Source: an uncultured Spartobacteria bacterium (GTDB taxonomy: Bacteria; Verrucomicrobiota; Verrucomicrobiia; Chthoniobacterales; Chthoniobacteraceae). From it: a stretch of 51,336 nucleotides of DNA. The notes under the pieces are model-generated. The model ran no database searches and was not told the DNA's origin. It saw nothing but the letters and a program-made list of their open reading frames with translations. The position numbers were made by a program, and so were the translations under genes. This document shows positions 33,402-41,675 of this stretch, in pieces; position 1 is the stretch's first letter, and each line of letters begins with the position of its first letter. The stretch covers positions 1 to 51,336 of the forward strand of contig CAIZLD010000058.1 in NCBI GenBank assembly GCA_903933715.1, in the 5' to 3' direction.

Positions 33402-34694
33402 ATGCCGAAATTTAATTACGTCGCCCTGGATGCCCGTGGAACCGAATCCGCAGGCGTGGTCGAGGCTGCCAGCTCAAACGAAGCGATCAGCCAATTGAGG
33501 CAAGCCGGTTATTTCCCGACCAGCGTTGTCGAGGAAGGCAAAGGAGGGGCGCGGAAAGCTCCGGCCAAAAAAGCAGCCAAAGCAATTCCTTCTGCTTCCG
33601 CTCCCTCAAAAAAATCGGGGGGAATAGTCCTTTTTGCCAAAAAGACCGTCAAAAGCAAAACCCTCATGGTCTTTACCCGGCAGCTCGCCACGTTGATCGA
33701 CGCGGGCCTGCCGCTCCTTCGCGGCCTCACCGTGCTGGCCAAACAGGAGAAAGACCCGATCCTCAAAACAACCATCAACCAGTTGGCGGACTCCGTCCAG
33801 GGGGGCAACACCTTTTCCGAATCGCTCGCCCAGCACCCCAAGATTTTCAACAAGCTCTATATTAACATGGTCAAGGCGGGCGAGCTGGGCGGTGTGCTTG
33901 AACTCGTCCTCAACCGTCTGGCCGAGTTCCAGGAGAAGGCGCAAAAGATCGCCAACAAAGTGAAATCGGCCATGGCCTACCCGGTGATCGTGCTGGTGAT
34001 CGCCGTGCTCATCATGTGGTTCCTGCTCGTTTTTATCGTTCCGAAATTCGAGCAAATCTTCAAAGACATGCTTGGCAACAAACCGCTGCCCGAACTGACT
34101 CAGATCGTCATCGGGATCAGTAAAACGGTTCAAGACAACTTCATGACCATCGCCGGCACGCTGGTCGCCGCGATCATCGTTTACAACCTGTTTGCAAGCA
34201 GCGCCGCCGGACGCGTCATCATGGACCGGGTCAAACTCCATGTCCCGATGCTCGGCGATCTGTTGCGCAAGTCGTCGATTTCGCGGTTCACCCGCACCCT
34301 CGGCACTTTGGTCGAAAGCGGCGTGCCGATTCTCCAGGCTCTCACGATCACCAAAGACACGGCGGGCAACGCCGTCATTTCCGATGCGATCAGCAAAGTC
34401 CACGATGCCGTCAAGGAGGGGGAATCGATCGTCGCCCCGTTGGAAGCCAGCGGAGTGTTTCCGCCTTTGGTCATCAGCATGATCGACGTCGGTGAGGAAA
34501 CCGGCCAGCTTCCCGCCATGTTGCTCAAAGTGGCGGACGTCTTTGACGACGAGGTGGACAACGCCGTCGCCAGCCTTACCTCCATGCTGGAGCCGCTCAT
34601 GATTGTCGTGCTGGCCCTCATCGTCGGCAGCATCGTCATCGCGCTCTTTATGCCGCTGATCTCCATTATTCAGGAGATGCAGAACCAGTCGTAG
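33402..34694 (+). CDS. pilC: PilC/GspF inner-membrane platform protein
   Basis: The 430-residue product is the polytopic platform that couples the ATPase to pilin assembly. It begins with the family motif FNYVALDARGTESAGVVEA. It has two T2SSF domains, the first starting FTRQLATLIDAGLPLLRGL and the second FTRTLGTLVESGVPILQAL, each followed by membrane helices (VIVLVIAVLIMWFLLVFIV and IVVLALIVGSIVIALFMPLI). Between the N-terminus and the first domain is a Lys/Ala-rich linker (KAPAKKAAKAIPSASAPSKK) that is longer than usual and resembles the histone-like protein at 17.5 kb. A pseudopilin gene follows after 5 bp. Confidence 0.93.
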   Translation: MPKFNYVALDARGTESAGVVEAASSNEAISQLRQAGYFPTSVVEEGKGGARKAPAKKAAKAIPSASAPSKKSGGIVLFAKKTVKSKTLMVFTRQLATLIDAGLPLLRGLTVLAKQEKDPILKTTINQLADSVQGGNTFSESLAQHPKIFNKLYINMVKAGELGGVLELVLNRLAEFQEKAQKIANKVKSAMAYPVIVLVIAVLIMWFLLVFIVPKFEQIFKDMLGNKPLPELTQIVIGISKTVQDNFMTIAGTLVAAIIVYNLFASSAAGRVIMDRVKLHVPMLGDLLRKSSISRFTRTLGTLVESGVPILQALTITKDTAGNAVISDAISKVHDAVKEGESIVAPLEASGVFPPLVISMIDVGEETGQLPAMLLKVADVFDDEVDNAVASLTSMLEPLMIVVLALIVGSIVIALFMPLISIIQEMQNQS

Positions 34695-34699
34695 CCCTT

Positions 34700-35335
34700 A
34701 TGCAGCGCCAACTTCTTCCCGCACGCGGGTTTACACTTATTGAGCTGCTGGTCGTGGTCACGATCATCATGATCCTGGCCGGCTTGATGCTATCGGTTTT
34801 TAGGTATGCGAACGTAAAAGCAGCCACTGACCGCGCCCGGGCGGAAATCTCGGCGCTCTCCCTGGCGCTCGAAGCGTATAAAATCGACAATGGCGATTAT
34901 CCGCGCGCGACCGACAGCACCGATACCCTCGACGCCTCAAAAAACGGAGACGCGCACGTTTCCCCAAGCGGTGATACCCCCTACATGCTTGCTTCGTTAG
35001 TGTTGTATAAGGCTTTGAGCGGCGACGCCAATCTGGACGGCAGACTGACCGCCGCGGGAGATTACAGTTCCGGCGAAAAGCCCCGGGTCTATTTCGAATT
35101 CAAATCGAGCCTGCTCAATCCAAGAATTCCCCAGGGGGGCACCCGTGCCGCCAATTCGATCAACGGCGTGTTGGACCCGTTCCGGAATGTGTATGGCTAT
35201 TCGACGCTTGGCACAGCCAGCTCGGGGACCGCTGGATACAACCCGACCTTCGATCTGTGGTCCACCGCCGACTACGAGTCCAATAAAACCGGGTGCGACA
35301 ATGTCACCCAGCAGACCTGGATCAAGAACTGGTAA
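34700..35335 (+). CDS. Type II secretion/pilus pseudopilin
   Basis: The 211-residue product carries a class III prepilin leader: the basic start MQRQLLPARG, then FTLIELLVVVTIIMILAGLM, with cleavage expected between Gly and Phe and the conserved Glu at mature position 5. A long N-terminal helix (about residues 11-60) follows, then a globular domain with several Asp/Gly loops (SGDANLDGRLTAAGDYSSG). This is GspG/PilA-like, although no family-specific calcium site is clear. It lies 5 bp after pilC and is the only pilin-like gene in the window; no prepilin peptidase gene is present here. Confidence 0.87.
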   Translation: MQRQLLPARGFTLIELLVVVTIIMILAGLMLSVFRYANVKAATDRARAEISALSLALEAYKIDNGDYPRATDSTDTLDASKNGDAHVSPSGDTPYMLASLVLYKALSGDANLDGRLTAAGDYSSGEKPRVYFEFKSSLLNPRIPQGGTRAANSINGVLDPFRNVYGYSTLGTASSGTAGYNPTFDLWSTADYESNKTGCDNVTQQTWIKNW

Positions 35336-35391
35336 AATGGGGGGCGAACTTTTCCTTGGCATTGCCCCCCTTCCGACTTCAGACTTCCGGC

Positions 35392-36372
35392 ATGGATTTT
35401 GTAGAACACGCCCGCCGAGTCTTTGAAATCGAGATCGCCGAGGTTCGCCGTGTCGCGGCCAACCTTGATGCCTCGTTTGGCCGCGCCGTGGAGACGATTC
35501 TCCAAAGCGTCGAGAACCGGGGAAAGATCGTCGTCGTCGGGGTGGGGAAATCGGGACACATCGGCGAAAAAATAGCCGCCACCCTCACCAGCACCGGTTC
35601 CCCTGCCGTTGTACTTAACTCGCTCAACGCGATGCATGGCGACCTGGGGGTGATTGCGGATGGCGATGTCATCCTTGCCTTGAGCTTTTCGGGCGAAACC
35701 GAGGAGCTCCTCAAAATTCTCCCCGCCCTGGCCCGGTTTGATGTCCAGATCGTCTCAATCACCGGCAACCCCACCTCCACGCTGGCCCGGCACTCCCACG
35801 TCCATCTCGATGCCTCGATCCAGGAGGAAGCGTGTCCCCTGGGGCTGGCCCCGACCTCCAGCACCACGGCATCGCTCGTGATGGGGGATGCCCTGGCCAT
35901 GGTGTTGCTGGAAGCGCGCGGATTCAAAAAAGAGGACTTCGCCCGCTACCATCCCGGCGGCAGCCTCGGGCGCTCGCTCCTGCTCCGCGTCACCGAAATT
36001 ATGCGCACCGGCGACCAGCTCGCCCTTTTGCCGCCCAGCGCCACGGTGCGGGAAGTGTTGGCGAAGATGGCCAAATGCCGCGCCGGGTCCGCCGTATTGG
36101 TTCATCCCGACGGCTCGCTGGCCGGGGTGTTTACCCATGGTGATTTCGGCCGGCATTTTGAAAACGTCCCCGACTTGATGGAACGCTCCGTCAGCGAATT
36201 CATGACGGCCTCGCCGATTACGGTTGCCGCCGACAAGCTGGCCGTCGAGGTGCTGCATATTTTGGAAAAACACGCCATCGACGATCTCGTTGCCGTCGAT
36301 TGCTCCAGCGGACGCCCCATTCCCGTCGGGCTGGTCGATACGCAGGACCTCGCCAAGTTCAGACTTGTTTAA
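35392..36372 (+). CDS. kdsD: Arabinose-5-phosphate isomerase (KdsD/KpsF/GutQ family)
   Basis: The enzyme converts ribulose-5-phosphate to arabinose-5-phosphate, the first step towards Kdo in lipopolysaccharide. The 326-residue product has a SIS domain (VGVGKSGHIGEKIAATLTST, NAMHGDLGVIADGDVILALS, then FSGETEELL) and two C-terminal CBS domains (from about residue 200, including ITVAADKLAVEVLHILEKHA). Residues seen in the SIS sugar-binding loops match the family. I chose the ATG at 35392 because the in-frame extension to 35293 overlaps the pseudopilin gene and is not SIS-like. It implies a Gram-negative type envelope; the other Kdo genes are not in the window. Confidence 0.93.
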   Translation: MDFVEHARRVFEIEIAEVRRVAANLDASFGRAVETILQSVENRGKIVVVGVGKSGHIGEKIAATLTSTGSPAVVLNSLNAMHGDLGVIADGDVILALSFSGETEELLKILPALARFDVQIVSITGNPTSTLARHSHVHLDASIQEEACPLGLAPTSSTTASLVMGDALAMVLLEARGFKKEDFARYHPGGSLGRSLLLRVTEIMRTGDQLALLPPSATVREVLAKMAKCRAGSAVLVHPDGSLAGVFTHGDFGRHFENVPDLMERSVSEFMTASPITVAADKLAVEVLHILEKHAIDDLVAVDCSSGRPIPVGLVDTQDLAKFRLV

Positions 36373-36387
36373 TGGCTCCGGCGCTGC

Positions 36388-36416
36388 TTGATTAAGAATC
36401 CTTTTAGCAATAGATA
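36388..36416 (+). promoter_or_regulatory. Candidate promoter of efp, possibly leaderless
   Basis: TTGATT at 36388-36393 and TAGATA at 36411-36416 are 17 bp apart. The efp ATG lies at 36423, only 6 bp past the -10 box, and no ribosome-binding sequence precedes it. If used, the transcript would start at or next to the initiation codon. Confidence 0.4.
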
Positions 36417-36422
36417 TATCCC

Positions 36423-36980
36423 ATGGCATTAGCAAACGATCTCCGCAAAGGCATGGCCATCCGTTACAACGGAAATGTCGCCATCGTCCTTGAACTCCAG
36501 CACCGCACCCCCGGCAATCTTCGCGCCTTCGTCCAGTTGATCATCCGCTACATCGGCACCGGCAAATCGGCCGACGTCCGCTTTGGCTCCACCGACAAAG
36601 TGGATCTGGTTGAAGTCAACCGCCAGAAGCTCGAATTCAGCTACAAAGACCAGACCGGGTACAACTTCATGGACCCGGAAACTTACGAGACCATCACCCT
36701 CGATGAACATCTGCTCGCCGACGCGAAAGATTACCTGGTGGAAAACCTCGAAGTCGAAGTTCTCTACGCCGAAGGCAAAGCGGTGCAGGTCGAAATCCCG
36801 TCCACCGTCAGCCTGAAGGTGGTCGAGTCCGCCGAAGGCGTTCGGGGCGATTCCGCCAACAACGTCCAGAAACCGGCCAAGCTCGAAACCGGCAAAATCA
36901 TCAACGTTCCGCTCTTTATCAAAGAAGGCGAAACGATCAAGGTCAATACCACCAACGGGACTTATCTCGGACGGGCCTAA
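36423..36980 (+). CDS. efp: Elongation factor P with non-canonical tip
   Basis: EF-P binds between the P and E sites and rescues ribosomes stalled at polyproline. The 185-residue protein has the three-domain EF-P length and family features, including KPAKLETGKIINVPLFIKEG and the closing TTNGTYLGRA. The tip loop reads HRTPGNLRAFVQ. Aligned to the E. coli loop KPGKGQAF, the modified Lys34 is replaced by Asn32, and neither Lys nor the Arg used for rhamnosylation is at that place (an Arg lies two residues on). So the usual lysylation or rhamnosylation cannot occur at the normal site. It may work unmodified or be a second EF-P paralogue. Confidence 0.93.
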   Translation: MALANDLRKGMAIRYNGNVAIVLELQHRTPGNLRAFVQLIIRYIGTGKSADVRFGSTDKVDLVEVNRQKLEFSYKDQTGYNFMDPETYETITLDEHLLADAKDYLVENLEVEVLYAEGKAVQVEIPSTVSLKVVESAEGVRGDSANNVQKPAKLETGKIINVPLFIKEGETIKVNTTNGTYLGRA

Positions 36981-36993
36981 AGCCCCTTGGGCC

Positions 36994-37809
36994 ATGCCGC
37001 GCCTCCCCAAGCGTCCAGCCACCGCGCGGCGTAAACCCACACGGCTTCAAACCGGCTCGGCTTCGTTGTTTGACGATGCCGGGCCGTTTCATTTGCCACA
37101 GGCGGAGCCGGAGGAGCGGCCGCCGCTGGTCGTCCCCACCCGGATGCTCAATGCGGTGATCGCGTTGTTTCTCCTGCCGTTAGCGGGGATCTGGACCAAA
37201 ACTTTCTTTGCGATTTTCTCGCGGGAGACGTTTCACCATCATTTCTGGGCCACCGAGGAATGCTGGTTCTTCTGTTTGGGGGCGCTGCTCTGGGTCATTA
37301 CCTTCTTTGGACTCCCGAGACCGCTCCTGCTTTACGTTTTCGGGCACGAGCTGACCCACGCCATCTGGGTCTGGCTGATGGGCGGGCGCGTGAGCGAATT
37401 CAAAGTGCGCGTCAACGGGGGGCACATCCTCACCAACAAGAGCAACGTTCTCATTGCGCTGGCCCCGTATTTTTATCCGATCTACAGCGTCCTCGTCGTC
37501 ATCCTCTACGCCATCGGCTGGCTTTTTTGCGATATGGCCCCTTACACGCGCTGGCTTTTCCTGGCCTTGGGGGTCACCTGGAGCTTTCACATCAGCTTCA
37601 CCTTCTGGATGATCCCCAAGGGCCAAAGCGACCTCGCCCATCACGGCACCTTCTTTTCCCTGGTGATCATCTATTTAATGAACCTGGGTGTCCTGACCTT
37701 CCTCATCCTGCTCATTGCGCCCCACGCCAGTCTGCACGGCTTTGCCCGCGAGTTCTTGCTAAATAGCTCGGAATTTGCCGGATGGGTTGCCGCCCTTCTG
37801 CGCCGCTGA
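36994..37809 (+). CDS. Multi-pass membrane protein with HELTH zinc-protease motif
   Basis: The 271-residue product has a basic, Pro-rich N-terminal tail of about 50 residues and then about six hydrophobic helices. Within a helix at residues 118-122 is HELTH, in the context LLLYVFGHELTHAIWVWLMG. This is the HExxH zinc motif in a membrane setting, as in site-2-protease-like M50 enzymes. The second M50 motif (NxxPxxxxDG) is not seen, though a polar GQSDLAHHG stretch could supply another ligand. A role in intramembrane proteolysis is inference only. It lies 13 bp after efp and about 80 bp before uxs. Confidence 0.7.
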   Translation: MPRLPKRPATARRKPTRLQTGSASLFDDAGPFHLPQAEPEERPPLVVPTRMLNAVIALFLLPLAGIWTKTFFAIFSRETFHHHFWATEECWFFCLGALLWVITFFGLPRPLLLYVFGHELTHAIWVWLMGGRVSEFKVRVNGGHILTNKSNVLIALAPYFYPIYSVLVVILYAIGWLFCDMAPYTRWLFLALGVTWSFHISFTFWMIPKGQSDLAHHGTFFSLVIIYLMNLGVLTFLILLIAPHASLHGFAREFLLNSSEFAGWVAALLRR

Positions 37810-37891
37810 TCACGGATTCCCCCATCACGTTTTCCTTCCTTTTTGTCCAGCAAACCTTTAGTCCTTTAAAGCAAATACTTCTCTGAAAACC

Positions 37892-38824
37892 ATGCGCATT
37901 CTCATCACCGGCGGTGCCGGATTCCTCGGTTCCCATCTTTGCGAACGCCAGATCGAAGCCGGGCACGAAGTTGTCTGTCTGGACAACTTCTTCACCGGCC
38001 GCAAAGCCAATATTGAGCACCTCATCGGCAACTCGCGTTTCGAGCTGCTCCGGCATGACGTGATTGATCCGTTCAAGCTCGAGGTGGATCAAATTTTTAA
38101 CCTCGCCTGCCCCGCCTCGCCGCCGCACTACCAATTCAACCCGATCAAGACGACCAAGACCTCCGTCATGGGCGCGATCAACTGTCTGGGCCTCGCCAAG
38201 CGCGTGCGTGCCCGGGTGTTCCAGGCGTCCACCTCCGAGGTCTATGGCGATCCGGAAGTGCATCCGCAGACGGAAGATTACTGGGGCCACGTCAATCCGA
38301 TTGGCCGCCGCTCCTGCTACGACGAAGGGAAGCGCTGCGCCGAGACCCTCTTTTTCGACTACCATCGCGAAAACGGGGTCGATATCCGCGTCGTCCGCAT
38401 CTTCAATACCTACGGGCCGCGCATGCTGCCCAATGACGGGCGCGTCGTTTCCAATTTCATCGTGCAGGCGCTCAAGGGCGAGGACATCACCGTTTACGGC
38501 GAAGGGTCGCAAACCCGCTCCTTTTGTTATGTGGACGACCTGGTCGAAGGGTTTATCCGGTTCATGAACCAGACCGAAATCGTCGGGCCGATGAACCTGG
38601 GCAACCCGGGCGAGTTCACCATGCTGGAACTGGCCGAAGTTGTGCTCAAGAAAATCGGGGGCCGATCGAAGATCACCCACAAGGAACTGCCCGCCGACGA
38701 TCCCAAACAACGCCGTCCCGACATCACCCTGGCCAAGAAACATCTCGGCTGGGAACCCAAAGTGCCGCTCGAAGAAGGGATTGAGCGCACCATCGCCTAC
38801 TTCCGCAAAGTCGTCGGAGCGTAG
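37892..38824 (+). CDS. uxs: UDP-glucuronate decarboxylase
   Basis: The enzyme oxidises and decarboxylates UDP-glucuronate to UDP-xylose with bound NAD+. The 310-residue protein is the soluble short-chain dehydrogenase form. It starts [20 protein letters not shown] with the NAD-binding GGAGFLGS motif, and has the YxxxK catalytic pair in [14 protein letters not shown] and the Ser/Thr of [34 protein letters not shown] and [20 protein letters not shown] are characteristic of UXS-type enzymes. UDP-xylose is used for cell-surface glycans. Upstream genes (kdsD, the HExxH membrane protein) may share an envelope theme. Confidence 0.95.
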   Translation: MRILITGGAGFLGSHLCERQIEAGHEVVCLDNFFTGRKANIEHLIGNSRFELLRHDVIDPFKLEVDQIFNLACPASPPHYQFNPIKTTKTSVMGAINCLGLAKRVRARVFQASTSEVYGDPEVHPQTEDYWGHVNPIGRRSCYDEGKRCAETLFFDYHRENGVDIRVVRIFNTYGPRMLPNDGRVVSNFIVQALKGEDITVYGEGSQTRSFCYVDDLVEGFIRFMNQTEIVGPMNLGNPGEFTMLELAEVVLKKIGGRSKITHKELPADDPKQRRPDITLAKKHLGWEPKVPLEEGIERTIAYFRKVVGA

Positions 38825-38923
38825 GAAAGGCGATCGAGGAGAGAGATTATAGACGATAGATTTCGCGCCCAGGCTGGAAAGTTTGGGCGCGTTTCTGTTT
38901 AGAGACAGATTAGGCTGTTTTTC

Positions 38924-39076
38924 CCTCGTTCCCAAGTTTTACTTGGGAATGCCCCTCTGGCGAAGTTGCACTTCGCAAGCGAGCCACCAACGACAGACGC
39001 GTCTATTCAATTTCAGCGTGTGCGGCAGTAAAACTGCCGGGAGAATCGGCGTTCCCAAGTGCAACTTCGGAACGAG
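38924..39076. repeat. Four-hairpin repeat, tandem copy 1
   Basis: The unit starts CCTCGTTCCCAAG and ends GGAACGAGG. Hairpins in order: TTCCCAAGT/ACTTGGGAA, GCGAAGT/ACTTCGC, palindrome AGACGCGTCT, CGGCAGT/ACTGCCG, and GTTCCCAAGT paired with ACTTCGGAAC (one mismatch). The next copy starts 24 bp later. A related element with different stem sequences lies at 18.5 kb. Confidence 0.85.
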
Positions 39077-39099
39077 GAAACGATGAATGCGGCGTTTTG

Positions 39100-39253
39100 T
39101 CTCGTTCCCAAGTTTTACTTGGGAATGCCCCTCTGGCGAAGTTGCACTTCGCAAGCGAGCCATCAACGACAGACGCGTCTATTCAATTTCAGCGTGTGCG
39201 GCAGTAAAACTGCCGGGAGAATCGGCGTTCCCAAGTGCAACTTGGGAACGAGG
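39100..39253. repeat. Four-hairpin repeat, tandem copy 2
   Basis: This unit is almost identical to the one at 38924-39076, with only a few substitutions (for instance CCATCAACG for CCACCAACG). Its last hairpin, GTTCCCAAGT/ACTTGGGAAC, pairs perfectly where the first copy has a mismatch. The two copies point the same way. The whole gap 38825-39370 between uxs and the RluA-family gene is made of such repeats and holds no gene. Confidence 0.85.
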
Positions 39254-39255
39254 AA

Positions 39256-39330
39256 AGGGAAAAGCCCGGCTGAAGCCGGCTGGGGCGCCAGGTTGCATCA
39301 AAACCACCAGCTAAAGCTGGTGGCAAAGGA
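39256..39330. repeat. Short hairpin repeats downstream of the tandem elements
   Basis: AAAGCCCGGCTGAAGCCGGCT gives an imperfect hairpin, and CCACCAGC-TAAA-GCTGGTGG at 39304-39323 a perfect 8-bp stem with a 4-nt loop. Another AAAGCCCGGCTT follows at about 39344. They resemble extragenic palindromes and have no coding content. Confidence 0.55.
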
Positions 39331-39370
39331 AAACGCCGACAAAAGCCCGGCTTCCCCGAGCTTTTGCTTC

Positions 39371-40129
39371 CTACGCGGAATGCCTCGTCCACCGCGCCAA
39401 ATCCGGGGCCAGCGGTGCGTTCCACTCCAGTCGCCGCCCGTCTTCGGCATCCATCGCCAGCCGCGTGGAATGCAAGGCGTGTCGGGGCAGAAGGAGTTGC
39501 TTTTCCAGACCGGGAGTCCACCCCGTCTCGATAAAATCCAGATAACAGCGTTCATCCGGTCCGTAAATTTTGTCTCCTATAATCGGGTGCCCCGCATGGG
39601 CCAGATGCACCCGGATTTGATGCGTGCGCCCGGTCTCCGGAAACGCCCGCACCAGCGCAAAGTGGCGGCCCGCGCTTGTCGTCTTTTCAAAGCGTTGCTC
39701 CACCCGGAACCGCGTCACCGCGCGCGCTCCCTCGGGATGCACGCAGCGTTTCAAGTAAATCGCGGTGGGTCGCTGCTCCCCCTGTCGCAGCAAAGGCGCG
39801 TCCACGACGAATTCGTCCTGCTCCGGCCAGCCCCAGACCAGAGCGAGATATTCCTTTTCCACCCTCCGGCGTTTCATCGTTTCATGAAACCATCGGGCCG
39901 CTTCCGCCGTCTTGCACACCAGCACGAGCCCGCTCGTTTCCCGATCGAGCCGGTTGATGATCGAGACCTGTCCGCCGTTGGCCAGCTCAAAGGCTAGCAG
40001 CCCGCGCAGCCCGTCCCAAAGCGTCACCGGTCCGCCCGGCTTTTTGGGGTGAATGAGCAGGAACGGCGGCTTATCGACGACAATCCAGTCCCCGGTTTCC
40101 TCCACGACGGTGAACGGGGGCGGCTTCAT
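39371..40129 (-). CDS. RluA-family pseudouridine synthase
   Basis: The 252-residue protein isomerises uridine to pseudouridine in rRNA or tRNA; the site cannot be read from sequence. It has the catalytic motif INRLDRETSGLVLVCK, with the active Asp (the usual His of HRLD is Asn here), and the family motifs FALVRAFPETGRTHQIRVHL and HPIIGDKIYGPDE. There is no S4 domain. Its start overlaps the stop of the cobalt transporter ATPase gene in ATGA, so it is translated as the last gene of the cbiMQO operon, probably by chance of operon growth and not shared function. Confidence 0.88.
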   Translation of the reverse strand: MKPPPFTVVEETGDWIVVDKPPFLLIHPKKPGGPVTLWDGLRGLLAFELANGGQVSIINRLDRETSGLVLVCKTAEAARWFHETMKRRRVEKEYLALVWGWPEQDEFVVDAPLLRQGEQRPTAIYLKRCVHPEGARAVTRFRVEQRFEKTTSAGRHFALVRAFPETGRTHQIRVHLAHAGHPIIGDKIYGPDERCYLDFIETGWTPGLEKQLLLPRHALHSTRLAMDAEDGRRLEWNAPLAPDLARWTRHSA

Positions 40130-40875
40130 CCATGCGGGTGCAGATGGCGCAGGATATGGGGCCGCTCCAGGCCGTGAGCCAGCATCAGCGCTTCGTTGGA
40201 GAAAAGTTCCACCGTCGGACCGTCAGCCACGATGACCCCGCCGTCCAGCAGAATGGATCGGGGACAAAGTTCCACCACCAGTTCCAGATCGTGCGAAACA
40301 ATCAGTTTGGTGTGATCAAAGGAGCGCAGCAAATGGATGAGCCGACGCCGTCCGCATGGGTCGAGATTGGAAGACGGCTCGTCCATCACTAGCACCTCGG
40401 GGGACATCGCCAAAACCGTGGCAATGGCAACCGCCCGCTTCTCCCCCGCCGAGAGTTTGTGGGGCGGGCGCTCGCGCAAATGCAGCATTCCCACCCGCTC
40501 CAGAGCCGCCGTTGCGCGTTTTTCCACGGCTTCCGGTGAAAGCCCGAAATTGAGCGGCCCAAACGCCACGTCGTCGAACACCGATGCCATGAAAAGTTGG
40601 TCGTCGGGATCTTGAAACACCAGCCCCACGGCACGTCGCACCTGGGCTACCGTTTCGCGGGCAATCGGTTTCCCGCCGACCCGGACCTCGCCTTGCGTCG
40701 CCATGAGATATCCGTTGAGGTGTTGCACAAGGGTTGATTTTCCCGCGCCGTTGCCGCCGACAATGGCCACCGATTCCCCCTGCGCCACGCTCAACGAAAC
40801 ACCGCGCAAAGCCCGGGTTCCATCGGGATAGGCAAAGCATAGATCGCGGAGTTCAATGGAGGGGGGCGTGGTCAC
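40126..40875 (-). CDS. cbiO: Energy-coupling factor ABC ATPase for cobalt/nickel uptake
   Basis: CbiO is the cytoplasmic ATPase of the CbiMNQO-type importer. The 249-residue product has Walker A VGGNGAGKSTLVQHLNGYL, the Q-loop in GLVFQDPDDQLFM, signature LSAGEKRAVAIATVL, Walker B EVLVMDEPSSNLD and the H-loop in LIVSHDLELVVE. QDPDDQLF is typical of ECF ATPases. It starts with GTG, overlapping the stop of cbiQ in GTGA, and its own stop overlaps the start of the pseudouridine synthase gene. One ATPase gene is present, so it may act as a homodimer. Confidence 0.92.
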   Translation of the reverse strand: MTTPPSIELRDLCFAYPDGTRALRGVSLSVAQGESVAIVGGNGAGKSTLVQHLNGYLMATQGEVRVGGKPIARETVAQVRRAVGLVFQDPDDQLFMASVFDDVAFGPLNFGLSPEAVEKRATAALERVGMLHLRERPPHKLSAGEKRAVAIATVLAMSPEVLVMDEPSSNLDPCGRRRLIHLLRSFDHTKLIVSHDLELVVELCPRSILLDGGVIVADGPTVELFSNEALMLAHGLERPHILRHLHPHG

Positions 40876-41675
40876 AAGATATTAAATACCACGTTGCCGA
40901 CGAGTTCGGAAAGATTGCAAACGCGGGCCGCGATGAAAAAGGCGCTCCAGCCTGCCACAAAAGCGGCATCCTTCCAGCCCGGTGCGTCCGCCCGCAACAC
41001 CCGCACCTCGCCGTCAAATCCCCGGCTGATCATCGCCCGGTAGATCCGTTGCGCCCGGTCAATGGAGCGCAGGAGCAGGTGACCAATCAAGCTCCCATAC
41101 GTTCGCAATCCGAGCGAGCGCGACCCGCGCATTTCCACGCTGCGCACCATTCGCAAACCTTCCTCGCCGATCACAAAAAAATAACGGTAAAGAAAAAGCA
41201 GTTGCACCACAAAAACGCGGGGCAGCCCGAGTTGAGCCGCTCCCGCGCAAAGCCGGTGGATGCCGGTGCAGGCCAGCAGGATCAGCCCCGCGCTGACCGT
41301 CAGCGCAAACCGCAGCAGGATGGAAGCAAATGACAACCAGCCGCCGGAAACCGGATGCGAGCCGATCCAAGAGAGCGTTTCGCGATCCAGAAACGGATTG
41401 AAAATTCCGACAAACAAGGCGAACGGGGCCGCCAGAGCGACCTTCCGCAACAGAAATCCGGCGGGGAGATTTCCCCAAGCCGTCAATGCGAACGGATAGA
41501 CAAAAAGCGGCATCAACGCCGAGACTTCGTACCGGCCAAAAGACATTACCGCAATCAGAAAAATGAGCGTGGTTAATCCCTTGGCCCGGGCGTCAAGCCG
41601 GTGCAGGGGCGAATCCATCCGGCTCAACTCGTCCATCCTGCCGACCTCAATGTAGTTTCCAGGACCCATGCTCAT
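40872..41675 (-). CDS. cbiQ: Energy-coupling factor transmembrane protein CbiQ
   Basis: CbiQ is the T component that links the metal-binding CbiM to the CbiO ATPase in the inner membrane. The 267-residue product has about five hydrophobic helices and the coupling motif in LRSIDRAQRIYRAMISRGFDG, which contains the characteristic R-A-ISRGFDG sequence. The N-terminal region (DSPLHRLDARAKGLTTLIFL) is also typical of CbiQ. Its start overlaps the cbiM stop (ATGA) and its stop overlaps the cbiO start, giving a coupled operon. Confidence 0.9.
   Translation of the reverse strand: MSMGPGNYIEVGRMDELSRMDSPLHRLDARAKGLTTLIFLIAVMSFGRYEVSALMPLFVYPFALTAWGNLPAGFLLRKVALAAPFALFVGIFNPFLDRETLSWIGSHPVSGGWLSFASILLRFALTVSAGLILLACTGIHRLCAGAAQLGLPRVFVVQLLFLYRYFFVIGEEGLRMVRSVEMRGSRSLGLRTYGSLIGHLLLRSIDRAQRIYRAMISRGFDGEVRVLRADAPGWKDAAFVAGWSAFFIAARVCNLSELVGNVVFNIL

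Noticed and set aside
38924-39253. Two direct repeats as a minimal CRISPR
   Set aside because: The repeat units are over 150 bp with internal hairpins and a short gap, unlike CRISPR repeats.
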